Shown piece after piece: positions 57,264 to 64,000 of a stretch of 64,000 bases of DNA (its first letter is position 1; each line of letters begins with the position of its first letter). Location: the NCBI RefSeq assembly GCF_041240605.1, contig NZ_CP162487.1, forward strand, positions 1,433,001 to 1,497,000, given 5' to 3'. This DNA comes from Xanthomonas sp. DAR 80977 (GTDB taxonomy: Bacteria > Pseudomonadota > Gammaproteobacteria > Xanthomonadales > Xanthomonadaceae). Position numbers and translations under genes: made by a program. The notes under the pieces were generated by a model, which was not told the DNA's origin, searched no databases, and saw only the letters and a list, made by a program, of their open reading frames with translations.

Positions 57264-59360
57264 CTAATCCAGAAACACCTGGCGCACCGTGGCGCGCGCC
57301 GCGTCCAGCGAGAAGTGGGTGGCGATGTTGCGCAGGCCGTTGCCGGCCAGGGTGTTCCACAGCGCCTCGTCGGTGTACAGCTGCGCCAGCGCCGCGACGA
57401 ACTGCGGCGCGCTGTCGGCGATCAGCACATCCTCGCCGTGGCGCAGGTGCATGCCTTCCACCGCGCACGGCGTGGCCACCACCGGCTGGCCGTGCGCCAT
57501 GCTCAGGTTGACCTTGCCCTTGACCCCGGCGCCGAAGCGCAGCGGCGCCACCGCGATGCGCATCTCCTCCATGTAGGCGACGATGTCCGGCACGTGCCCG
57601 AGCAACTCCACCCCGGGCGTGGCCTCGCCGAGGCGGCGGATGTCGTCCGGCAGATCGGCGCCGATGCAGTGGAAGCGCAGCGTTGGCAGCAGCGCGCGCA
57701 GCGGCGGGAACACCTCCTGCAGGAACCAGCGCACCGCATCCACGTTGGGCGCGTGGCGGAAGCCGCCGACGAACACCAGGTCGCGGCGCTGCGCCCATGG
57801 CCGGCCCGGCCCCGCGACCTCGTGCAGGTTGGAGATCAGCGCGGTGCGCACCTGCGGCGCTTCGCGTTGCAGTTGCTCGCGTTCGACGTCGCTGACCAGC
57901 ACGGTGACATCGACCTGGGCCATCACCTCCAGCTCGCGCGCACGGGTGCGCTCGGCCTCGCGCAGCAGGCGCGCGTCGCCGGCCAGTTCGGCGCCGCGGC
58001 GCTCGCGCAGGTAGTGCAGGTCCACGGTATCGAACAGCCGCCGCGCCTGCGGCGCGTAGCGGCGCAGCAGCGGCAGGCAGGCGTGGGCGACGTGGTGGCG
58101 CACCAGCAGCACCGCGTGGAAGCGCGCGCCGTGCTGCTGCAGGAAGCCGCTTACGCTCTTCAGGTAGGGCGCATACCACACCTCCACGCCGAGCCGCTGC
58201 AGCGCCTCGCTGTGGCGGCTGGCGTACTCGCGGCCGCTTGGCACGAACACCACGTGCGCGCCTTCCTGCAGCAGCAGGCGGATCAGGTTGAGCTGGCGCA
58301 GCGAGGCCGAGTCGCGGTCCGGCTGCGGCAGCGCTTCGTCGACGATCAGCACCTGGCGCTGTTGCCGGTGCAGCTGCGCCGGGGTCGGCGTGGTGCCCGG
58401 CGGCAACTGCCGCGCCAGCACGCCGGCCCACTTGGCCGCGAACACGCCGCGGTTGCGCACCTGGTAGGCCTTGATGCCGGTGCTGGTGTCGGTGCCGTTG
58501 CTGGTGCCCTCGTCGTGCACCACCTGGCTGGCCGGTTGCAGCAGCGTGCGCAGTCCGGCGTTGCGCACCGCGAAGGCCAGATCGGTGTCTTCGTAGTAGG
58601 CCGGCATGTAGCGCGTGTCGAAGCCGCCCAGCGCCAGGAAACGTTCGCGCTCGATCGCCAGCGCCGCACCGGCGCCGTAGTCGATGTCGCGCAGGTAGGC
58701 GTAGCGCGGGTCGTCCGGCGATTCGAAGCGGCCGTAGCTCCAGGCGCTGCCGTCGGCGAAGACCACGCCGCCGGCTTCCTGCAGGCGCCCGTCCGGATAC
58801 AGCAATTGGGCGGTGACCAGCCCGGCCTGCGGCACCTGCGCGAAGGTGTCCAGCAGCGCGTCCAGCCAGCCCGGTTGCGGCACCGTGTCGTTGTTGAGGA
58901 ACACCAGGTAGCGTCCGCGCGCGCGCGCCGCGCCGTCGTTGCAGGTGGCGATGAAGCCGCCGTTCTGCGCCCGGACGTGGTAATGCAGGCCCTGGATCTG
59001 CGGCAGCCATTGCGCGGTCTGGTCGCTGCTGCCGTCGTCGATCACCAGGATCTCGCAGGCCGTCGCCGGCGGGTGCGCGGCCAGCGCGCGCAGGCAGGCG
59101 AGGGTGTGCGCGACGTGGTTGTAGACCGGGATCACGATGCTCGCCTGTGGCGCGTCGCTGGCCGGCACGGCGAAGGCGGCGAACGGCTGCGGCGCCACCG
59201 CGAACAGCGTGCGCCGCGGCGGCGGCAGCGGTTGCGCGTGCACGCGCAGCCGCTGCCAGGTGCTGCGCCAGCCGCGCGTGCGCAGGCTGGCCAGGCCGCG
59301 CCGGAGCAGGCCGCTCAAGCGGTTCAGGGCGTAGCGTGCGTTCGCCCAGGACATCGACAT
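57264..59360 (-). CDS. Two-domain glycosyltransferase (GT2 plus GT4)
   Basis: A 698-residue enzyme with two catalytic domains. The GT2 domain (about 70-310) has IVIPVYNHVAHTLACLRAL, ILVIDDGSSDQT, an NND metal-binding motif (YLVFLNNDTVPQPGW) and ALGGFDTRYMPAYYEDTDL. The GT4 domain (about 360-698) has VDLHYLRERRGAEL, DLVFVGGFRHAPNVDAVRWF and APLRFGAGVKGKVNLSMAHG. It probably builds a surface polysaccharide or O-antigen; no polysaccharide locus is adjacent. Start at ATG 59360 with GGAG 9 nt upstream, rather than TTG at 59384. Confidence 0.85.
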   Translation of the reverse strand: MSMSWANARYALNRLSGLLRRGLASLRTRGWRSTWQRLRVHAQPLPPPRRTLFAVAPQPFAAFAVPASDAPQASIVIPVYNHVAHTLACLRALAAHPPATACEILVIDDGSSDQTAQWLPQIQGLHYHVRAQNGGFIATCNDGAARARGRYLVFLNNDTVPQPGWLDALLDTFAQVPQAGLVTAQLLYPDGRLQEAGGVVFADGSAWSYGRFESPDDPRYAYLRDIDYGAGAALAIERERFLALGGFDTRYMPAYYEDTDLAFAVRNAGLRTLLQPASQVVHDEGTSNGTDTSTGIKAYQVRNRGVFAAKWAGVLARQLPPGTTPTPAQLHRQQRQVLIVDEALPQPDRDSASLRQLNLIRLLLQEGAHVVFVPSGREYASRHSEALQRLGVEVWYAPYLKSVSGFLQQHGARFHAVLLVRHHVAHACLPLLRRYAPQARRLFDTVDLHYLRERRGAELAGDARLLREAERTRARELEVMAQVDVTVLVSDVEREQLQREAPQVRTALISNLHEVAGPGRPWAQRRDLVFVGGFRHAPNVDAVRWFLQEVFPPLRALLPTLRFHCIGADLPDDIRRLGEATPGVELLGHVPDIVAYMEEMRIAVAPLRFGAGVKGKVNLSMAHGQPVVATPCAVEGMHLRHGEDVLIADSAPQFVAALAQLYTDEALWNTLAGNGLRNIATHFSLDAARATVRQVFLD

Positions 59361-59453
59361 CCGTTGCAACTCCAGCTGAAACAAAGGGGCTCCCGCGCCG
59401 CGCTGCCTGCTGGCCTGCGCTAGACTCGCCGGAATTTACATTCTCGCATCCCC

Positions 59454-61892
59454 GTGCCACGACGCTACGACGACAACGACACCGACGATCAGGACACCGA
59501 CGATCTCGACAGCGGCGCCTCGCCCTGGCGCCGGCGCCTGCTCACCTGGGGCCTGGCCGCGGCCGCGCTGGGCCTGGGCTTCCTGATCCCGTACACGGTC
59601 TATCTGAACAAGCAGGTGACGCAGCGCTTCGGCGAGCTGCGCTGGCAGATTCCGACCCGGGTCTACGCCCGCCCGCTGGGGCTGGCGCCGGACACGGCGA
59701 TGGACGCGCAGACGCTGAAGACCGAGCTGGACGCGGCCAGCTACCGCGAGGACGCCGGCGCGCAACGCCCCGGCACCTACCAGCAGGACGGCAGCCGCTT
59801 CGTCATCGCCAGCCGCGGCTACGTCGACGTGGATGGCCGGGTCGCGCCCAGGCGGGTGGAAGTGAGCCTGTCCGGCGGCCGCGTGGCGGCGCTGCGCGAT
59901 GCGCAGACGCGCAAGTCGCTGAATGCCGCACGGCTGGATCCGGCGCGCATCGCCACCTTGTACGGGCAGAAGCAGGAAGAGCGGCGGCTGGTGCGGGTGG
60001 ACGAAGTGCCCGAGCTGCTGGTCACCGGCCTGCAGGCGGTGGAAGACCGCGACTTCAACTACCACCACGGCATCGACCTCAGCGGCATGGTGCGCGCGGC
60101 GTGGGTGATGGTGCGTTCCGGCGGCAAGAGCCGGCAGGGCGCCAGCACCCTGACCCAGCAGCTGGCGCGCAGCGGCCTGCTCGGCATCGGCAAGGAACAG
60201 ACCCTCACCCGCAAGTTCAACGAGATCCTCTACGCGCTGATCATGGAGGCGCGCTACGACAAGCGCACCATCCTGGAGGCCTATCTGAACCAGGTGTACC
60301 TGGGCCAGCGCGGCAGCCAGGCGATCCACGGCGTGGCCTCGGGCGCGGAGTTCTGGTTCGGGCGCGAGCTGGATTCGCTGCCGCCGGAACAGGTGGCGCT
60401 GCTGATCGGCCTGGTCAAGGGGCCGTCCTACTACGATCCGCGACGCTTCCCCGAGCGCGCGCTGGACCGGCGCAACTTCGTGCTCGGCAAGCTGCGCGAG
60501 AGCGAGCTGATCGACGAGCCCACCTACCGCAAGGCGCTGTCCGCGCCGTTGGGGGTGCCGGCCAATCCGGGCCTGGTCGCGGCCAACCGCTTTCCGGCCT
60601 ATGTGGACCTGGTGCGCCGCCAGCTGGCGCGCGACTACCCGGAAAGCGCGCTGCAGGGCGCCGGGCTGAGCGTGCTGACCGGCATGTCGCCGTCGGCGCA
60701 GGCCTATGCCGAGGGCGCGGTGACCCGCACCCTCACCGCGCTGGAGACCAACAAGAAGCGGCCGCCGCTGCAGGCCGGGCTGGTGCTGACCGACACCCAC
60801 AACGGCGACGTGCTGGCGGTGGTCGGCAGTCGCGACGTGTCGCAGCCCGGCTTCAACCGCGCGATCGAGGCGCAGCGCCAGGTCGGCTCGCTGCTCAAGC
60901 CGTTCGTGTACCTGCTGGCGCTGGCGCAGCCGGACCACTATTCGCTGGCCAGCTGGGTCGACGATTCGCCGGTGACGGTGCAGCTCAGCCGCGGCAAGCG
61001 CTGGACCCCGGGCAATTCCGACAACCGCAGCCACGGCACGGTGCGCCTGGTCGATGCGCTGGCGCATTCGTACAACCAGGCCACGGTGCGGATCGGCATG
61101 CAGGTCGGGCCGGAGCGGGTGGCGCAGCTGATCAAGGTGCTGGCCGGGCTCGAGGCCGAGAACAATCCCTCGCTGATCCTGGGCGCGACCGACCAGAGTC
61201 CGTACGCGATGACCCAGCTGTACCAGTTCCTCGCCTCCGGCGGCGAGATCCAGCCGCTGCACGCGGTGCGCGGCGTGCTCGACCCGCAGGGCAAGCTGCT
61301 CAAGCGCTACGACAAGGCCCCGGCGCCGGCGCAGGAAGGCGATTCGGTCGCGGCCAACCTGGTCGGGCTGGCGCTGCAGCAGGTGGTCAGCAACGGCACC
61401 GCGCGGCAGCTGCTCGGCGACGGCCTGGGCAGGCTGTCCCCGGCCGGCAAGACCGGCACCAGCAACGATGGCGTGGACAGCTGGTATGCCGGCTACACCG
61501 GCGATCATCTGGCGGTGATCTGGATCGGCAACGACCAGAACAAGCAGACCGGCCTGTACGGCGCCACCGGCGCGATGCGGGTGTGGTCGGGCATCTTCGC
61601 GCGGCTGCCGAGTTCGCCGCTGAAGGTGCAGGGCAAGGGCATCGACTGGCAGTGGATGGACCCGGCCGGCAGCAACAGCACCGACGCCAGCTGTCCCGGC
61701 GCGCGGCAGTTCCCGTTCGTGGTCGGTTTCGCCCCGGCGTACGCGCCGTGCGCGCCGCCGCAGGCGCTGCCCGAGGAAGGGCAGCCTGCCGAGGGCGAGA
61801 GCCAGGGCGGCGGCTGGCGCAGCTGGTTCGGCCTGGACAAGAAGAAAGAAACGCCGCCTGCCGACGCGGCGTCCACTCCCCCGGCGCAATGA
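59454..61892 (+). CDS. mrcB: Penicillin-binding protein 1B
   Basis: An 812-residue bifunctional peptidoglycan synthase. It has a cytoplasmic acidic N-terminus, one transmembrane helix (LLTWGLAAAALGLGFLIPYT, about 30-50), a UB2H-like domain, a GT51 transglycosylase domain (catalytic Glu197 in VEDRDFNYHHG) and a transpeptidase domain (S479-L-L-K482, S539-Y-N541, K666-T-G668). The low-complexity C-terminus is Pro/Glu-rich. It is activated by lipoprotein LpoB in Enterobacteria; the adjacent small lipoprotein may be a partner, though this is speculative. The start is GTG at 59454. Confidence 0.95.
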   Translation: MPRRYDDNDTDDQDTDDLDSGASPWRRRLLTWGLAAAALGLGFLIPYTVYLNKQVTQRFGELRWQIPTRVYARPLGLAPDTAMDAQTLKTELDAASYREDAGAQRPGTYQQDGSRFVIASRGYVDVDGRVAPRRVEVSLSGGRVAALRDAQTRKSLNAARLDPARIATLYGQKQEERRLVRVDEVPELLVTGLQAVEDRDFNYHHGIDLSGMVRAAWVMVRSGGKSRQGASTLTQQLARSGLLGIGKEQTLTRKFNEILYALIMEARYDKRTILEAYLNQVYLGQRGSQAIHGVASGAEFWFGRELDSLPPEQVALLIGLVKGPSYYDPRRFPERALDRRNFVLGKLRESELIDEPTYRKALSAPLGVPANPGLVAANRFPAYVDLVRRQLARDYPESALQGAGLSVLTGMSPSAQAYAEGAVTRTLTALETNKKRPPLQAGLVLTDTHNGDVLAVVGSRDVSQPGFNRAIEAQRQVGSLLKPFVYLLALAQPDHYSLASWVDDSPVTVQLSRGKRWTPGNSDNRSHGTVRLVDALAHSYNQATVRIGMQVGPERVAQLIKVLAGLEAENNPSLILGATDQSPYAMTQLYQFLASGGEIQPLHAVRGVLDPQGKLLKRYDKAPAPAQEGDSVAANLVGLALQQVVSNGTARQLLGDGLGRLSPAGKTGTSNDGVDSWYAGYTGDHLAVIWIGNDQNKQTGLYGATGAMRVWSGIFARLPSSPLKVQGKGIDWQWMDPAGSNSTDASCPGARQFPFVVGFAPAYAPCAPPQALPEEGQPAEGESQGGGWRSWFGLDKKKETPPADAASTPPAQ

Positions 61893-61908
61893 TCCACGGA
61901 TGCCTGCC

Positions 61909-62433
61909 ATGACCCGACCTAGCCCCGCCCTCGCCATCGCCGCGCTCAGCCTGCTGCTGGCCTCCTGCGTCAGCGCGCCGCCGCCGCCCCCGCCGCCGCC
62001 GGTGGACACCACCACCCCGGCGCAGCGGCTGGCCGCGATCGAGGCCAGCGGCGGCGCCGACGACACCGAACTGAGCGTGCAGCCGCTGCGCGATCCGCAG
62101 GTCGAGGATCTGCGCGACAGCGCCAAGCGCAAGCGCGCGGCCGGCGACCTGGCCGGCGCGGCGGCGGCGCTGGACCAGGCCCTGCAACTGGTGCCGGAAG
62201 ACCCGGCGCTGCTGCAGGACCGCGCCGAAGTGGCCTTGCTGCTGAAGGACGATGCGCAGGCCGAGGCCTTCGCCAAGCGCGCCATCGACCTGGGTTCGCA
62301 GACCGGCCCGCTGTGCCGGCGCCACTGGGCGACGATCGAGCAGTCGCGGCTGGCGCGCGGGCAGAAGGAGAACGCGGCGTCCGCGCATGCGCATATCGAG
62401 GGCTGCACGGTGGCGGGGATCAAGCGGTATTGA
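61909..62433 (+). CDS. Small TPR-like lipoprotein
   Basis: A 174-residue lipoprotein. The lipobox is ALSLLLASC, and a Pro run (about nine prolines) and a spacer follow. A single TPR-like hairpin is visible (RAAGDLAGAAAALDQALQLVPED). It starts 16 nt after the mrcB stop in the same direction, which suggests one operon and, tentatively, a link to PBP1b; the sequence does not look like LpoA or LpoB. An in-frame ATG at 61900 is a possible alternative. Confidence 0.75.
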   Translation: MTRPSPALAIAALSLLLASCVSAPPPPPPPPVDTTTPAQRLAAIEASGGADDTELSVQPLRDPQVEDLRDSAKRKRAAGDLAGAAAALDQALQLVPEDPALLQDRAEVALLLKDDAQAEAFAKRAIDLGSQTGPLCRRHWATIEQSRLARGQKENAASAHAHIEGCTVAGIKRY

Positions 62434-62440
62434 TCGGGAG

Positions 62441-62592
62441 CCGGGATTGGAGATTGGGGATTCGGGATTGGTAGAAGCGACGGTTGTTCGGTTGTTTGTG
62501 GCAGGCCGATATCGCCGCGTCGGTGGGCGCACTAAATAGCGAAACCGACGTGCCGCTTTTGCGAATCCCGAATCCCGAATCCCCAATCCCGG
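62441..62592. repeat. Heptad palindromic element 9
   Basis: The left arm (62443-62471) has GGGATTGGAGATTGGGGATT then CGGGATTGG and TAGAAGC. The longer central region (about 90 nt) ends with GCTTTTGCG. The right arm (62562-62592) has four CCC tracts and ends 6 nt before the helicase ATG. Confidence 0.85.
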
Positions 62593-62598
62593 CCCTCC

Positions 62599-64000
62599 AT
62601 GTCCCTCAGCCACGCCAGCACCGAAGCCCTGAGCGAAGGCGGTGCGCTTGCCCGCCAGCTCGATGCGTTCGTGCCGCGCGCGGCGCAGCTGCGGCTGACC
62701 GCGGCGATCGCCGAGGCGTTCGAGCAGCGCGACGTGCTGCTCGCCGAGGCCGGCACCGGCACCGGCAAGACCTATGCGTACCTGGTCCCGGCGCTGCTGT
62801 CGGGGCTGAAGACCATCGTCTCCACCGGCACCCGCGCGCTGCAGGACCAGCTCTACCACCGCGACCTGCCGCGGGTGCGCGCGGCGCTGGGTGTTGGCCT
62901 GAACAGCGCACTGCTGAAGGGCCGCGCCAACTACCTGTGCAAGTACCGGCTGGAGCAGGCCAAGGGCGAGCCGCGCTTCACCTCGCGCGAGCAGATCGCG
63001 CAGTTCCAGCGCATCGTCGCCTGGGGCGGACGCACCCGCTTCGGCGACATCGCCGAGCTGGACGCGCTGCCCGACGATTCGCCGCTGCTGCCGATGGTCA
63101 CCTCGACCATGGACAACTGCCTCGGTACCGAGTGCCCGTTCTGGGGCGAGTGCTTCGTGGTGCAGGCGCGGCAGCGCGCGCAGGCCGCCGACGTGGTGGT
63201 GGTCAACCACCATCTGCTGCTGGCCGACCTGGCGCTGAAGCAGGAGGGCTTCGGCGAGATCCTGCCCGGTGCGCAGGCCTTCGTCATCGACGAGGCGCAC
63301 CAGTTGCCGGAACTGGCGGCGAACTTCTTCGGCGAGAGCTTCGGCATGCGGCCGCTGCAGGAACTGGCGCGCGATTGCCTGGCCGAGAGCCGCCACGTCG
63401 CCGGCGCGCTGGCCAGCCTGCAGGCGCCGGTGCAGGCGCTGGAGCAGGCCTTGCGCGAACTGCGCGCGGCCATGGAAGGGTTGCCCACCCGCGGCACCCA
63501 ATGGCGGCTGCTGGCCAAGCCGCAGGTGCGCGACGGCTTCGATGCGCTGCTGGCGGAACTGGCGCGCCTGCAGGACAGCCTGGCGGCGCTGCGCGACGCC
63601 TCGCCCGGCTTCGACGCCTGCGCCGCGCGCGCGCAGGACATGCGCACGCGCCTGGGCCACTGGCTCGGCGACGATGCGCCGATCCCCGATTTCGACGCCG
63701 AGCCGGCGCCGCCGTCCAACGACGTGCTGTGGTACGAACTGAGCGCGCGCGGCTTCCGCTGCCAGCGCACGCCGCTGGACGTGTCCGGCCCGCTGCGCAT
63801 GCACCGCGAGAAGTCGCACGCGGCGTGGGTGTTCACCTCGGCGACGCTGGCGGTGAAGGGCGATTTCGAGCACATCGCCACCCGCCTGGGGCTGAGCGAT
63901 CCGATGACCCTGCTGCAGCCCAGTCCGTTCGACTGGGCGCGGCAGGCGCTGTGCTATCTGCCGGCGTTGCCGGACCCGAACGCGCGCGGCTTCGGCACCG
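62599..64000 (+). CDS. yoaA: DinG/YoaA-family ATP-dependent DNA helicase (cut by window edge)
   Basis: At least 467 residues; the 3' end lies outside the window. It is an XPD-like superfamily 2 helicase with a Walker A motif (LAEAGTGTGKTYAYL near residue 55), DEAH (VIDEAHQLPELAAN) and an iron-sulfur cysteine set (YLCKYRLEQ...NCLGTECPFWGECFV). The DNCLGTECPFWGEC cluster is typical of YoaA/DinG, which resolve replication-stress structures. The ATG lies just behind the right arm of heptad element 9, without a Shine-Dalgarno sequence. Confidence 0.92.
   Translation, partial: MSLSHASTEALSEGGALARQLDAFVPRAAQLRLTAAIAEAFEQRDVLLAEAGTGTGKTYAYLVPALLSGLKTIVSTGTRALQDQLYHRDLPRVRAALGVGLNSALLKGRANYLCKYRLEQAKGEPRFTSREQIAQFQRIVAWGGRTRFGDIAELDALPDDSPLLPMVTSTMDNCLGTECPFWGECFVVQARQRAQAADVVVVNHHLLLADLALKQEGFGEILPGAQAFVIDEAHQLPELAANFFGESFGMRPLQELARDCLAESRHVAGALASLQAPVQALEQALRELRAAMEGLPTRGTQWRLLAKPQVRDGFDALLAELARLQDSLAALRDASPGFDACAARAQDMRTRLGHWLGDDAPIPDFDAEPAPPSNDVLWYELSARGFRCQRTPLDVSGPLRMHREKSHAAWVFTSATLAVKGDFEHIATRLGLSDPMTLLQPSPFDWARQALCYLPALPDPNARGFGT

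Overview
The window is about 70% G+C chromosomal DNA from a gammaproteobacterium. Gene content and order (yebC-ruvC-ruvA-kup-ruvB-ybgC-tolQRAB-pal-cpoB-queE-queC-tRNA-Lys, an AmpR/class A beta-lactamase pair, a pqqABCDE cluster, several TonB-dependent receptors, triple DUF3011 protein) point to Xanthomonadaceae, most likely Xanthomonas or a close relative. This is inferred from protein resemblance and synteny recalled from memory; no search was run. I see no phage, integrase, transposase or CRISPR array. The window looks like core chromosome with scattered accessory genes.

Layout. 1-5.3 kb: the start of a TonB-dependent receptor, a YheS-type ABC-F ATPase, two small membrane proteins and a lipoprotein hydrolase. 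5.3-8.4 kb: ampR divergent from a class A beta-lactamase, then a secreted esterase. 8.4-13.1 kb: a Tat-exported phosphocholine-type phospholipase C beside a TonB-dependent receptor. 13.2-13.6 kb: a tandem 168-bp repeat. 13.7-17.6 kb: an FmdB zinc ribbon, a triple DUF3011 protein, aspS and a GNAT acetyltransferase. 17.6-20.6 kb: a compositionally different stretch with a lipoprotein metzincin protease carrying two ricin-type lectin domains. 20.6-34.3 kb: an I78 inhibitor-like lipoprotein, a lipase-like hydrolase, yebC, ruvCAB with kup inside, the Tol-Pal operon, queuosine genes and tRNA-Lys. 34.4-42.8 kb: argP/lysE, a Fur-box siderophore receptor, recQ and dps. 42.8-49.5 kb: hrpA, a ClC channel and a secreted hypothetical protein. 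49.5-52.8 kb: pqqABCDE on the minus strand. 53-64 kb: relA, a TPR-like membrane protein, a REP cluster, a two-domain glycosyltransferase, PBP1b, a small lipoprotein and a DinG/YoaA helicase cut by the window edge.

The most unusual signal is a family of roughly 100-150 bp palindromic elements built from heptamers of the form GGGATTN (right arm: the reverse complement). Nine copies lie between 22.4 and 62.6 kb. Most fill the whole gap between one gene's stop codon and the next gene's start codon. At four loci they have entered coding sequence: the ruvC N-terminus, the ruvB C-terminus, the ybgC N-terminus, and an in-frame 35-residue segment inside hrpA. The arms contain three or more G-tracts with 3-4 nt loops, so they fit a G-quadruplex motif as well as a long hairpin. 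A second repeat family (168-bp tandem units) and a third (REP-like hairpins at 57 kb) are distinct.

Functionally the window joins envelope maintenance (Tol-Pal, PBP1b, TonB receptors), DNA repair and helicases (RuvABC, RecQ, HrpA, DinG-like), stress responses (RelA, Dps, AmpR-Bla), cofactor synthesis (PQQ) and tRNA modification (queuosine).
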